A stretch of DNA of 64,000 nucleotides, from NCBI GenBank assembly GCA_948441955.1, contig CAOJQZ010000002.1:1-64000 (forward strand). The letters run 5' to 3'. The position numbers and the translations under genes were made by a program. Shown here piece after piece: positions 49,111 to 56,852 of the stretch (its first letter is position 1; the number at the start of each line of letters is the position of its first letter). This DNA comes from an uncultured Lachnospiraceae bacterium. GTDB lineage: Bacteria; Bacillota; Clostridia; Lachnospirales; Lachnospiraceae. Under the pieces are notes generated by a model that was not told where the DNA came from, did not search any database, and saw only the letters and a list, made by a program, of their open reading frames with translations.

Positions 49111-51039
49111 CTAATCTTCTTTTGTCGTTTCACGTATTTCCTTTGCTTCAATTTCTTTTTTCAAATCACAAATAAAGTCGTCAAGACCTTTTTGTCCCTC
49201 ATCGCCTGCAAAGCGGCTTCTTACAGATACAACGCCGGCTTCCTCCTCCTTGGCGCCGACAACAAGCATATATGGAATCTTATTCATCTGTGCTTCTCGG
49301 ATCTTATAACCGATTTTTTCCGCCCTTGTATCAATTTCCGCACGGATTCCCGCCTTGTCAAGCGCCTCCCGTACCTTCTTGCCATACTCCATATATTTAT
49401 CAGAGATGGGAAGCACCTTCACCTGCACCGGTGAAAGCCATGTAGGAAATGCTCCTGCAAAATGCTCAATCAATATGCCGATAAAACGCTCAATAGAGCC
49501 AAACGCAACCCGGTGAATCATGATAGGACGATGCTTTTCCCCGTCGGCTCCCGTATATTCCAGATCAAATCTCTGAGGCATCTGCATATCCAGCTGGATA
49601 GTCCCGCACTGCCATGTTCTTCCAATGGAATCCTCCAGATGGAAATCAATCTTTGGTCCGTAAAAGGCGCCGTCCCCTTCATTTACCACATAGTCCATGC
49701 CCAGATCCTCAAGAGCTCCGCGAAGGCCGTCGGTAGCCATTTGCCAGTCCTCATCACTTCCCATACTGTCCTCAGGTCTCGTGGAAAGTTCCACATGATA
49801 TTTAAATCCAAATAAGCTGTATACCTCGTCAATCAGTCCTACGACCCCTTTAATCTCCCCGCGTATCTGCTCTGGTGTCATGAAGATATGAGCGTCGTCC
49901 TGTGAAAAGCAGCGCACACGCATCAGACCGTGAAGCTGCCCCGATTTCTCATGTCTGTGTACAAGCCCTATTTCCCCTGCGCGTAAGGGAAGATCCTTAT
50001 AAGAACGGGGCTCCGATTTGTAAACCAGCATTCCCCCTGGACAGTTCATGGGCTTTACGGCAAAATCCTCATCATCAATAACCGTTGTATACATATTATC
50101 TTTATAGTGATCCCAATGACCGGAGTTTTCCCAAAGATGCCTGCTTAAGATAATCGGTGTGGAAATCTCTACGTAGCCCATTTTCTTATGAAGCTCTCTC
50201 CAGTAATCAAGAAGCGTATTCTTAAGTACCATGCCCTTTGGAAGGAAGAACGGGAAGCCCGGCCCTTCCTCGCACATCATGAAAAGTCCTAGCTCTCTGC
50301 CTAATTTTCTGTGATCGCGCTTTTTTGCCTCCTCCATCATGTGAAGGTACTCCTCAAGCTCCGCCTTTTTGGGATAGGACACGCCATAGATTCTGGTGAG
50401 CATCTTATTTTTTTCACTTCCCCGCCAATAAGCCCCTGCAAGGCTCGTAAGTTTAAATGCCTTCACTGGTTTTGTTGTCATCAGATGAGGGCCTGCGCAA
50501 AGGTCCGTAAACTCTCCCTGGCTGTAGAAGCTGATTTCCTCTCCCTCCGGCAGATCCTCAATCAGCTCTACCTTATAAATCTCGCCTTTTTCCTTAAAAT
50601 AAGCGATTGCATCCTCTCTTGTTTTGGTAAATCTCTCAATAGGGAGATTTTCCTTCACAATCTTCTTCATCTCCGCCTCGATTTTTTCCAGATCCTCAGC
50701 AGCAAACGGCGTCTCCCTGTCCAAATCATAGTAAAATCCATGCTCAATAGACGGTCCGATTGCAAGCTTTGTCTCCGGGTAAAGCCGCTTTACCGCCTGC
50801 GCCAGAATATGGGAGGTCGTATGGAAAAATGCTCCTTTTCCATCCTCGCTGTTAAAAGTCAGAATTTCAAGCTCGCTGTCCTTATCAACCACTGTCCGAA
50901 GATCTACAAGCTCTCCGTTTATCTTAGCGGCAGTGGCTGCTCTTGCAAGCCCCTCGCTTAAATCTCTGGCAATGTCAATCACCGCCGTTTTGCTTTCATA
51001 CTCCTTTATGGAGCCGTCCTTTAGTTTGATTTTCATCAT
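49111..51039 (-). CDS. thrS: Threonyl-tRNA synthetase
   Basis: A 642-aa class II synthetase. TGS domain 1-62; editing domain (about 63-225) with HTTSHILAQAVKRLYP and LCAGPHLMTT (SAD/alanyl-type); catalytic core with zinc ligand Cys in KPMNCPGGMLVYKSE and motif 2 LVHRHEKSGQLHGLMRVR; C-terminal anticodon domain (about 535-642). It charges tRNA-Thr and edits Ser. It is the last gene of a transcript controlled by a T-box, 17 bp after the thioesterase gene. Confidence 0.98.
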   Translation of the reverse strand: MMKIKLKDGSIKEYESKTAVIDIARDLSEGLARAATAAKINGELVDLRTVVDKDSELEILTFNSEDGKGAFFHTTSHILAQAVKRLYPETKLAIGPSIEHGFYYDLDRETPFAAEDLEKIEAEMKKIVKENLPIERFTKTREDAIAYFKEKGEIYKVELIEDLPEGEEISFYSQGEFTDLCAGPHLMTTKPVKAFKLTSLAGAYWRGSEKNKMLTRIYGVSYPKKAELEEYLHMMEEAKKRDHRKLGRELGLFMMCEEGPGFPFFLPKGMVLKNTLLDYWRELHKKMGYVEISTPIILSRHLWENSGHWDHYKDNMYTTVIDDEDFAVKPMNCPGGMLVYKSEPRSYKDLPLRAGEIGLVHRHEKSGQLHGLMRVRCFSQDDAHIFMTPEQIRGEIKGVVGLIDEVYSLFGFKYHVELSTRPEDSMGSDEDWQMATDGLRGALEDLGMDYVVNEGDGAFYGPKIDFHLEDSIGRTWQCGTIQLDMQMPQRFDLEYTGADGEKHRPIMIHRVAFGSIERFIGILIEHFAGAFPTWLSPVQVKVLPISDKYMEYGKKVREALDKAGIRAEIDTRAEKIGYKIREAQMNKIPYMLVVGAKEEEAGVVSVRSRFAGDEGQKGLDDFICDLKKEIEAKEIRETTKED

Positions 51040-51056
51040 TTTTCCCTCTTTCTTTC

Positions 51057-51494
51057 TTACTTTTTCTTTTTATGATCCTCTAAACCTTTATTAAACATAT
51101 CATGGAATTCAATGCACGCCTGCTTTAGGGAGAGCGGTCTTCCCTCCCGGTTTATAAAACAGTGCTTGGAGGTTCCCCGGCAGTGCACCATCTCCGTCCT
51201 GTCACTGAAAATCTCATAGCCTACCGTCAGCTTAATCCCATTGTACTCTTTGATATAAGCTTCTATTGTCACCGTTTCCCCAAAATGTACCATCCGCAGA
51301 TAGTCTGCTTCCACAGAAAGAACCGGACTTAAAATTCCCTTCTCTTCCATCTGCTCATAGCCGAGCCCCATCTGCTCCATGAAATCGGTTCTTGCCTCCT
51401 CAAACCAGCGGATGTAATTGGAATGATGTACAATCCCCATCTGGTCTGTCTCATAATACTGTACCTTATGTGTATATTTCTTAAATTCACTCAT
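51057..51494 (-). CDS. Acyl-CoA thioesterase, hotdog fold (4-hydroxybenzoyl-CoA type)
   Basis: A 145-aa hotdog protein with YYETDQMGIVHHSNYIRWFEE, containing the catalytic Asp of the 4HBT class, then TIEAYIKEYNGIKLTVGYEI. It hydrolyses acyl- or aryl-CoA. The C terminus is Lys-rich. It lies between the aldo/keto reductase and thrS in a T-box-controlled operon, and its role there is unknown. Confidence 0.92.
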   Translation of the reverse strand: MSEFKKYTHKVQYYETDQMGIVHHSNYIRWFEEARTDFMEQMGLGYEQMEEKGILSPVLSVEADYLRMVHFGETVTIEAYIKEYNGIKLTVGYEIFSDRTEMVHCRGTSKHCFINREGRPLSLKQACIEFHDMFNKGLEDHKKKK

Positions 51495-51536
51495 TTATTC
51501 TCACCTCATTTAATCCTGTCCTATCTGTTATCCTGC

Positions 51537-52391
51537 TCAAAAACGCTCTCTCTCAAAATCAGGATGCTCTCCTGACCACCCGGCAGACGGCATGGAGCTT
51601 ATCCTATACATATCCTCCCTGCTGATCTCAAACCCGGACACCTCCAGATTTTCCTTCATTCTCTCCGGCGAGGACGCCTTCGGAAGTGGAAGCACGTGCC
51701 GTTTAAGTGCGTAGCGGATACAAAGCTGCGCCGGGGAAACCTTATATTTCTTTGAAAGCTCTACAAGAAGGGGATGCTCCAGAACCCGTTTTCTTCCAAG
51801 AGGGCTCCACGCCTGCACAAGAATGTCTCTCTCTTTACAGTAATTCAATGTAAATTCCTGCGTGTACCCCGGATGAAACTCAATCTGGTTAACTGCCGGA
51901 CAAACCCCGCCGGCATTAAAAAGTACCTCCAAATGATGCGGCAGAAAATTGCTGACTCCTACCGCCCTTACTCTTCCTTCTCTATACAGCTCTTCCGCCG
52001 CCTTCCACGTCTCCGTAAGAATCGCTTTCCATTCCTCTGTTTCAAGATCTGGGCGGGGCCAGTGAATTAGATATAAGTCAAGATAATCTGTCCCAAGCCT
52101 CCGAAGAGATTCTTCAAAGGACCTTTTTGTACCCTCTGCACCCATATCAGACTTCCATACCTTAGAGGCAAGAAACAGTTCTTCCCTTTTAATACCAGAC
52201 TCCTGAACAGCTTTTCCAATCTCTTCTTCATTATTATAGAATGCTGCTGTATCAAAGTAGCGATATCCTGCCTCAAGCGCTGCCTTAATCACCTCCGCGC
52301 CTTTTCCTTCCGTTGCCTTATAGGTTCCGAAACCAATACATGGAATTTTTATTCCGTTATTCAGTTCAAAACAGTCATACATGAATCTCAT
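51537..52391 (-). CDS. Aldo/keto reductase
   Basis: A 284-aa NADPH-dependent AKR of the 2,5-diketo-gluconate-reductase type. The tetrad is Asp in YRYFDTAAFYNNEEE, Tyr in the same segment, Lys in FLASKVWKS and His in LYLIHWPRP. AVGVSNFLPHHLE and PLPKASSPERMKENL (NADP site) follow. Substrate unknown. First gene after the T-box; AAGGAGG precedes the ATG. Confidence 0.94.
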   Translation of the reverse strand: MRFMYDCFELNNGIKIPCIGFGTYKATEGKGAEVIKAALEAGYRYFDTAAFYNNEEEIGKAVQESGIKREELFLASKVWKSDMGAEGTKRSFEESLRRLGTDYLDLYLIHWPRPDLETEEWKAILTETWKAAEELYREGRVRAVGVSNFLPHHLEVLFNAGGVCPAVNQIEFHPGYTQEFTLNYCKERDILVQAWSPLGRKRVLEHPLLVELSKKYKVSPAQLCIRYALKRHVLPLPKASSPERMKENLEVSGFEISREDMYRISSMPSAGWSGEHPDFERERF

Positions 52392-52451
52392 TGCTGCCTC
52401 CTTATTCCTTTCATCTTTTCATAACATTTAGCAGTTAAGTGCCGGCCGCAT

Positions 52452-52486
52452 ATAAAAATCCCTTACAGCACATTATGCTGCAAGGG
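52452..52486 (-). terminator. T-box regulated terminator
   Basis: On the minus strand CCCTTGCAGCA / TGCTGTAAGGG (10 of 11 pairs), then ATTTTTATATG. It lies about 60 bp before the aldo/keto reductase start. Confidence 0.9.
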
Positions 52487-52690
52487 ACGAGTTATCAGCT
52501 ACTCGCGGTTCCACCCCGCTTGAACCGGCCAAAGCCAGAACCACTTATTTATGATGATAACGGAATCACCGGACTGCTTTACAGCCGCTCAGAGGTAGTC
52601 TTCAGTAGGTTCCGGGATAAGAAGCTTTCAGCCTCTGACTTCTCTCTCTTTCATCACATTCCCAACTTACTCGTCTCGTCAACACGTTTG
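52452..52690 (-). promoter_or_regulatory. T-box riboswitch, probably threonine-specific
   Basis: The minus-strand leader contains the T-box sequence TGGAACCGCG (52513-52504), a Stem I with AGAGAG and the GAAGACTACCTCTGAG 3' strand, and a terminator right after the T-box. A candidate specifier codon ACC (Thr) lies at 52596-52594. The operon ends with thrS, which supports threonine. Uncharged tRNA-Thr would pair with the specifier and the T-box bulge and block the terminator. Confidence 0.88.
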
Positions 52691-52702
52691 CAATATGTTA
52701 CT

Positions 52703-52730
52703 ATTATATCATTCCCTGCCTCTTTGTCAA
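52703..52730 (-). promoter_or_regulatory. Sigma-A promoter of the T-box operon
   Basis: On the minus strand TTGACA, 16-bp spacer, TATAAT. Start of transcription would lie near 52696, shortly before Stem I. Confidence 0.88.
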
Positions 52731-52734
52731 CATG

Positions 52735-52766
52735 GGGACGTAGTATTTTTAAAAATACTACGTCCC
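52735..52766. repeat. 32-bp perfect palindrome (GGGACGTAGTATTTTT dyad)
   Basis: GGGACGTAGTATTTTT followed by its exact complement, with no loop. It lies between the ydcF stop codon and the -35 box of the T-box operon. It could end ydcF transcription or be a REP-like element. A further CTGTCCCC at 52781 echoes the motif. Confidence 0.85.
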
Positions 52767-52769
52767 AGA

Positions 52770-53486
52770 TTAAAAAAACCCTGTCCCCATCAGCATCATT
52801 TTCACAAGCGCAAAAAATTCACGCACCATATAATTAATGAAAAACACCGGCGGACATCCTGCCGGCACTGCCTCGAGATTCTGATAGCCTATCCTTCTTG
52901 CATAACAGCATGCCCGGTACATATGAAAATTATTTGTTACAATTCCCACCGGAATATCCAAATCATGAATATACTCCGCAGAAAATTTAAGATTTTCTGC
53001 GGTTGTAGTGGAGCAGCCCTCCATAAAAATCCTCTTTTCTTCAATACCCTTCCCCAGAAGATACTGCCGCATAGCAGACGCTTCCGTAATCTCTTCTCCC
53101 TCTCCCTGTCCTCCAGATACAATAACCACTGTCTCAGGATTGTCCGCAAGGTACAATCTCGCCCTCTCAATCCGCCTGTAAAGAGAACTGCTAAGTCTCT
53201 TTCCCCGGACCTGGGCGCCAAGAACAATGAGATATGGAAGATTTTTCTTATGACTTGGAACCATTCCAAAGAGAATTCTGCATTCTGTCAAAAGAAAAAT
53301 AAGACTAAAAATAAGCAGCGGATAAACCGCTCTCTCCGGCTTAAGTTTCCCAAGCAGAAGAAAACAGATACCCGCTAAAATCCAGAATCTGGAGAATGTT
53401 GAATTCCATTTTTTCGTCACCCCAAAAATAAGGGCATAATATAAAAAACAGAAAATTCCTAAAACAAATATTATTTTCCACAACAT
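52770..53486 (-). CDS. YdcF family protein (DUF218)
   Basis: A 238-aa protein with three N-terminal membrane helices (about 2-24, 31-47, 55-75) and a DUF218 domain: YLIVLGAQVRGKRLSSSLYRR, VVSGGQGEGEEITEASAMR, GCSTTTAENLKFSAEYIH and TNNFHMYRACCYARRIG. It resembles YdcF/ElyC/SanA proteins, which affect envelope or vancomycin tolerance in other bacteria. The start overlaps the end of the SEC-C gene by 16 bp. Confidence 0.92.
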   Translation of the reverse strand: MLWKIIFVLGIFCFLYYALIFGVTKKWNSTFSRFWILAGICFLLLGKLKPERAVYPLLIFSLIFLLTECRILFGMVPSHKKNLPYLIVLGAQVRGKRLSSSLYRRIERARLYLADNPETVVIVSGGQGEGEEITEASAMRQYLLGKGIEEKRIFMEGCSTTTAENLKFSAEYIHDLDIPVGIVTNNFHMYRACCYARRIGYQNLEAVPAGCPPVFFINYMVREFFALVKMMLMGTGFF

Positions 53487-53977
53487 TTCTTATACTTCTT
53501 GCCAGAACCGCATGGACACGGGTCATTACGGCCAATCTTCTTCTCCCTGCGGATTGTCCCTGATTCCTTTTGCTCCTTATAAAACTTCTTAAGCTCTTCC
53601 TCGGAATAAATCTCTTTCCACTGCGGAAGCTCATACAGCCAGTCTGCCTTTGCTGCCACCATATTTTTATACAGCTTCTCCTTATCAAAAGCAAGGCTTA
53701 CAACGGTATTTTCCTCCATCGTCTCAATTGGATTTTCTTCCTTTAAGCTTTCGTTGATTCCATCCAGAAATCCCACCATAGTGAGAAGCTCCTGTCCGTA
53801 TTTCTCCGCAAGCTCACTCACTGTTCCTTTTACTTCCTCGTCCGGATTTGTAAGAAGCTGCTCATAAATCTCCTTCTCAATCTGAAAATAACTCCCCCAA
53901 AATCTCTGAAGCTGCCCTCTGTCAGCATTCTCGTCATAAGCAATATCTCTCCATTGCTCTAATAATGTACGGCTCAT
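53471..53977 (-). CDS. SEC-C metal-binding domain protein
   Basis: A 168-aa protein. Residues 1-145 are a helical, acidic domain I do not recognise. The C terminus is a SEC-C zinc motif GRNDPCPCGSGKKYKKCCG, as found at the end of SecA and in many stand-alone proteins, where it contacts ribosomes or SecB. Function unknown. It shares a transcript with ydcF. Confidence 0.92.
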   Translation of the reverse strand: MSRTLLEQWRDIAYDENADRGQLQRFWGSYFQIEKEIYEQLLTNPDEEVKGTVSELAEKYGQELLTMVGFLDGINESLKEENPIETMEENTVVSLAFDKEKLYKNMVAAKADWLYELPQWKEIYSEEELKKFYKEQKESGTIRREKKIGRNDPCPCGSGKKYKKCCGK

Positions 53978-54075
53978 ATTCTAATACTCCTTTGTATCCT
54001 TTTTTTATTCTGGCGCCGGAAGCACCATGTACGCTATATTATAAAACACTTTTACTTATTTTCAAAGTATTATTT

Positions 54076-54675
54076 TCACGAATATTTTCTTTGAGTATTT
54101 TCTTTCATTACACGGCAAGGATTTCCAAATGCTATCTTATTATCTGGAATACTTTTTGTAACAATACTTCCTGCTCCGATCACAACATTATTACCAATTG
54201 TTAACCCAGGCATAATAATAGCCCCGCCTCCTATCCAGACGTTATCCCCGATTGTTACCGGAGCAGTCTGGGTTTTGCAAAATTCAAAAGTACCATCTTG
54301 CTTGGGATTTCCAAACCGCTCAATCGCGTTGGTGGGATGAAAGGCGGTATAGATTTGAACATTCGGAGCAATTAAAGCATTATTCCCTATAATTATTTTG
54401 TTATCATCTAAAAAAGTGCAATTCATATTCACTTCACAATTATTTCCAAAATAAATATTATTTCCATAATCAACATAAAAAGGCGCAGTAATCCATAAAT
54501 TCTTTCCTCTTCCACCTAATAGCTTTTTTAGAATACGCTCTTTTTCTTCTGTATCGGCGGAATTAGTTTGGTTATAATCCCTTATTAAATCCTTGGCTTT
54601 GTGCCATTGTGACAATAATTCCGTATCTCCACAATCATAAAGATATCCCGCTAACATTTTTTCTCTTTCAGTCAT
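54076..54675 (-). CDS. Sugar O-acetyltransferase (LacA/Maa type)
   Basis: A 199-aa hexapeptide-repeat enzyme. It has the Maa N-terminal domain (EREKMLAGYLYDCGD), then left-handed beta-helix repeats, with the catalytic His in YTAFHPTNAIERF and VWIGGGAIIMPGLTIGNNVVI. It transfers acetyl from acetyl-CoA to maltose, galactoside or a similar sugar, proposed to be a detoxification step. Codon use is more AT-rich than in the neighbours, so it may have been acquired. Confidence 0.94.
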   Translation of the reverse strand: MTEREKMLAGYLYDCGDTELLSQWHKAKDLIRDYNQTNSADTEEKERILKKLLGGRGKNLWITAPFYVDYGNNIYFGNNCEVNMNCTFLDDNKIIIGNNALIAPNVQIYTAFHPTNAIERFGNPKQDGTFEFCKTQTAPVTIGDNVWIGGGAIIMPGLTIGNNVVIGAGSIVTKSIPDNKIAFGNPCRVMKENTQRKYS

Positions 54676-54833
54676 AATTCCTCCTCAAATCTCGGATTTA
54701 CCGCAATATTTATTATATTTCATTTATTTAATACTTGTAATCTTTTGGAATAATTCCTTTGCTTTTCCAATTCCCTCAAGATATAATATTCTTATTATGT
54801 ATTTACTATTATTTTACGAAAGGCGGTTTTTCT

Positions 54834-55049
54834 ATGAAACTCAAACGTATCCTTGCCCTGGCCGGCGCCCTCCTTCTGCTTGCTATGTATGCCTGCACTC
54901 TGATTTTTGCCTTCATAGACAGCCCTGCATTCCATGATCTTTTAAAAGCATCTGTCGTCTGCACCGTCATCATCCCCATACTCCTCTATGGCTACGCACT
55001 GGTATACCGTATCACCAGGCCCCCGTCCGACACAGATACAAAACAATAA
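54834..55049 (+). CDS. Small membrane protein, 71 aa, unknown
   Basis: A 71-aa protein with two membrane helices (about 5-25 and 36-58) and a polar tail RITRPPSDTDTKQ. The ATG at 54834 follows AAAGGCGG; the longer in-frame start at 54759 lacks a site. Such small two-helix proteins are common in Lachnospiraceae. Function unknown. Confidence 0.75.
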   Translation: MKLKRILALAGALLLLAMYACTLIFAFIDSPAFHDLLKASVVCTVIIPILLYGYALVYRITRPPSDTDTKQ

Positions 55050-55061
55050 CTGTTATGAAAA

Positions 55062-55098
55062 ACAGACAGATTCTAACAATTTACAAGAATCTGTCTGT
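55062..55098. terminator. Hairpin between the small membrane protein and the 51-aa gene
   Basis: ACAGACAGATTCT / AGAATCTGTCTGT, perfect 13-bp stem, 11-nt loop, between convergent genes. The plus side ends CATATTT; the minus side ends TTTTCATAAC. Confidence 0.8.
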
Positions 55099-55106
55099 CA
55101 TATTTC

Positions 55107-55262
55107 CTAAACGTACAATTCCGCCAGCATCCACACCTGATTTCCAGGCGCCTGCTTTCTTCTGCTCTTCCCCTGCTCCTTTTCTTTTATCTTCTTTCTC
55201 TTCGCAAGGTACTCCTCCATCGAAATAACTTCAGGATAACCCAGTCTCTCTTTCTTCTGCAT
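55107..55262 (-). CDS. Small basic protein, 51 aa, unknown
   Basis: A 51-aa ORF: MQKKERLGYPEVISMEEYLA, then a Lys/Arg/Glu-rich helix (KRKKIKEKEQGKSRRKQ) and a hydrophobic end QVWMLAELYV. GGAGG lies 5 bp before the ATG, an excellent start. A TATAAT-like box lies 58 bp upstream on the same strand (55325-55320). The family is not recognised. Confidence 0.65.
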   Translation of the reverse strand: MQKKERLGYPEVISMEEYLAKRKKIKEKEQGKSRRKQAPGNQVWMLAELYV

Positions 55263-55427
55263 AAAAACCTCCATTCTGCCGCCCCAGATATTCCCAAGGG
55301 GCCCTGTTCCCGCCTTACTATTATATTATCACTCAAACAAATATATGACTGCAATTTTTATCTGTTCTCAACCGACAGCTTTATTGTAAGGCCTAAATGT
55401 GTACGCAATATGGAAGATTTCTAAAAT

Positions 55428-55460
55428 TTAAATAAGAATTTTCTTAACCGTAATTAAGAA
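55428..55460 (-). terminator. Candidate terminator of purA
   Basis: TTCTTAA / TTAAGAA, 7-bp AT-only stem with a 6-nt loop, followed by AATTCTTATTTAAATTTT on the minus strand. Weak stem. Confidence 0.4.
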
Positions 55461-55464
55461 CTTT

Positions 55465-56739
55465 CTACCGGTAAATAATATCTTCCCTGCCCGGTCCATT
55501 AGAAACCATTGTAATTGGGAAGCCAACCTCCCTTTCAATAAATTCAATATATTTCCGGCAGTTTTCCGGCAGCTCCTCATAGGTCTTGATTCCGCGGATG
55601 TCACATTTCCATCCCGGCAGCCTCTCAAGGACCGGCTTTGCCTTTTCAAGCAGATGCGTAGTCGGGAATTCCTTCGTGACCCTTCCGTCAATCTCGTAGC
55701 CTACGCACACCGGTATCTCGTCCAGATAGCCAAGAACATCCAGCACCGTAAACGCTACATCCGTTGTTCCCTGAAGTCTCAATCCATATTTTGACGCCAC
55801 ACAGTCAAACCACCCCATACGCCTCGGACGTCCGGTAGTAGCTCCAAATTCTCCTCCGTCTCCTCCCCGCTTCCTTAACTCGTCTGCCTCTTCGCCAAAT
55901 ATCTCGCTTACAAATGCTCCAGCGCCGACTGCGCTTGAATACGCCTTACAAACTGTAATTACCTTCTGAATCTCATACGGCGGAATTCCTGCTCCAATCG
56001 CGCCGTATCCGGCAAGCGTAGACGAAGATGTAACCATCGGGTAAATTCCATGGTCAGGATCTTTTAAGGTTCCAAGCTGCCCCTCTAACAAAATATTCCT
56101 TCCTTCTTTTACAGCATTATAAAGATATAAAGACGTATCGCACACAAATGGTTCTATCATCGTCTTATATTCCATTAACTCTTTATAAAGATCCTCCGGC
56201 TGAATCAGCGGCTTATGATAAAGATGTTCAAGCATAACATTTTTTTGCTCTGCAACCCTTTTTACCTTTTCGCCAAGCAACTCCTCGTCAAAAAGCTCGC
56301 TTACCTGAAAGCCGATTTTTGCAAATTTATCTGAATAGAACGGCGCAATTCCAGATTTGGTAGAGCCAAAGGATTTTCCACCCAGCCGTTCCTCCTCATA
56401 TGCGTCAAAATTCTTGTGATAGGACATCACCATCTGCGCCCGGTCAGACACAAGAATCTTCGGCTTTGGAACGCCTCTGTCCACAATAGACTGTACTTCC
56501 TTAAACAGCACCGGAACATCCAGCGCCACGCCATTTCCTATAATACTGGTTGTATGATCGTAGAATACACCTGACGGCAGTGTATGAAGGGCAAATTTCC
56601 CGTAATTATTGATGATTGTATGCCCTGCATTGGCTCCTCCCTGAAAACGAACGATAATATCAGCCTCTCCTGCAAGCATGTCTGTAATCTTGCCTTTGCC
56701 TTCATCTCCCCAGTTTGCACCTACTACTGCTCTAACCAT
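55465..56739 (-). CDS. purA: Adenylosuccinate synthase
   Basis: A 424-aa enzyme: IMP + Asp + GTP to adenylosuccinate, first step of AMP synthesis. VVGANWGDEGKGKITDML is the GTP-binding loop; FQGGANAGHTI, GQLGTLKDPDHGIYPMVTSS and TTGRPRRMGWFDCVA are all conserved. The length is typical. Monocistronic, with its own promoter. Confidence 0.98.
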   Translation of the reverse strand: MVRAVVGANWGDEGKGKITDMLAGEADIIVRFQGGANAGHTIINNYGKFALHTLPSGVFYDHTTSIIGNGVALDVPVLFKEVQSIVDRGVPKPKILVSDRAQMVMSYHKNFDAYEEERLGGKSFGSTKSGIAPFYSDKFAKIGFQVSELFDEELLGEKVKRVAEQKNVMLEHLYHKPLIQPEDLYKELMEYKTMIEPFVCDTSLYLYNAVKEGRNILLEGQLGTLKDPDHGIYPMVTSSSTLAGYGAIGAGIPPYEIQKVITVCKAYSSAVGAGAFVSEIFGEEADELRKRGGDGGEFGATTGRPRRMGWFDCVASKYGLRLQGTTDVAFTVLDVLGYLDEIPVCVGYEIDGRVTKEFPTTHLLEKAKPVLERLPGWKCDIRGIKTYEELPENCRKYIEFIEREVGFPITMVSNGPGREDIIYR

Positions 56740-56805
56740 AATCCATTCCTCCTGTTGTGCGGACAGACCGCAGCTCTTCTTTAATAAAACAAAATCACCG
56801 TAAGC

Positions 56806-56835
56806 ATTATACTATATTTTGGCAAAGATGTACAA
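56806..56835 (-). promoter_or_regulatory. Promoter of purA
   Basis: On the minus strand TTGTAC, 18-bp spacer, TATAAT, about 65 bp upstream of the ATG. No purine riboswitch is seen in the leader. Confidence 0.65.
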
Positions 56836-56852
56836 TGCTTTTCCCGATATTT

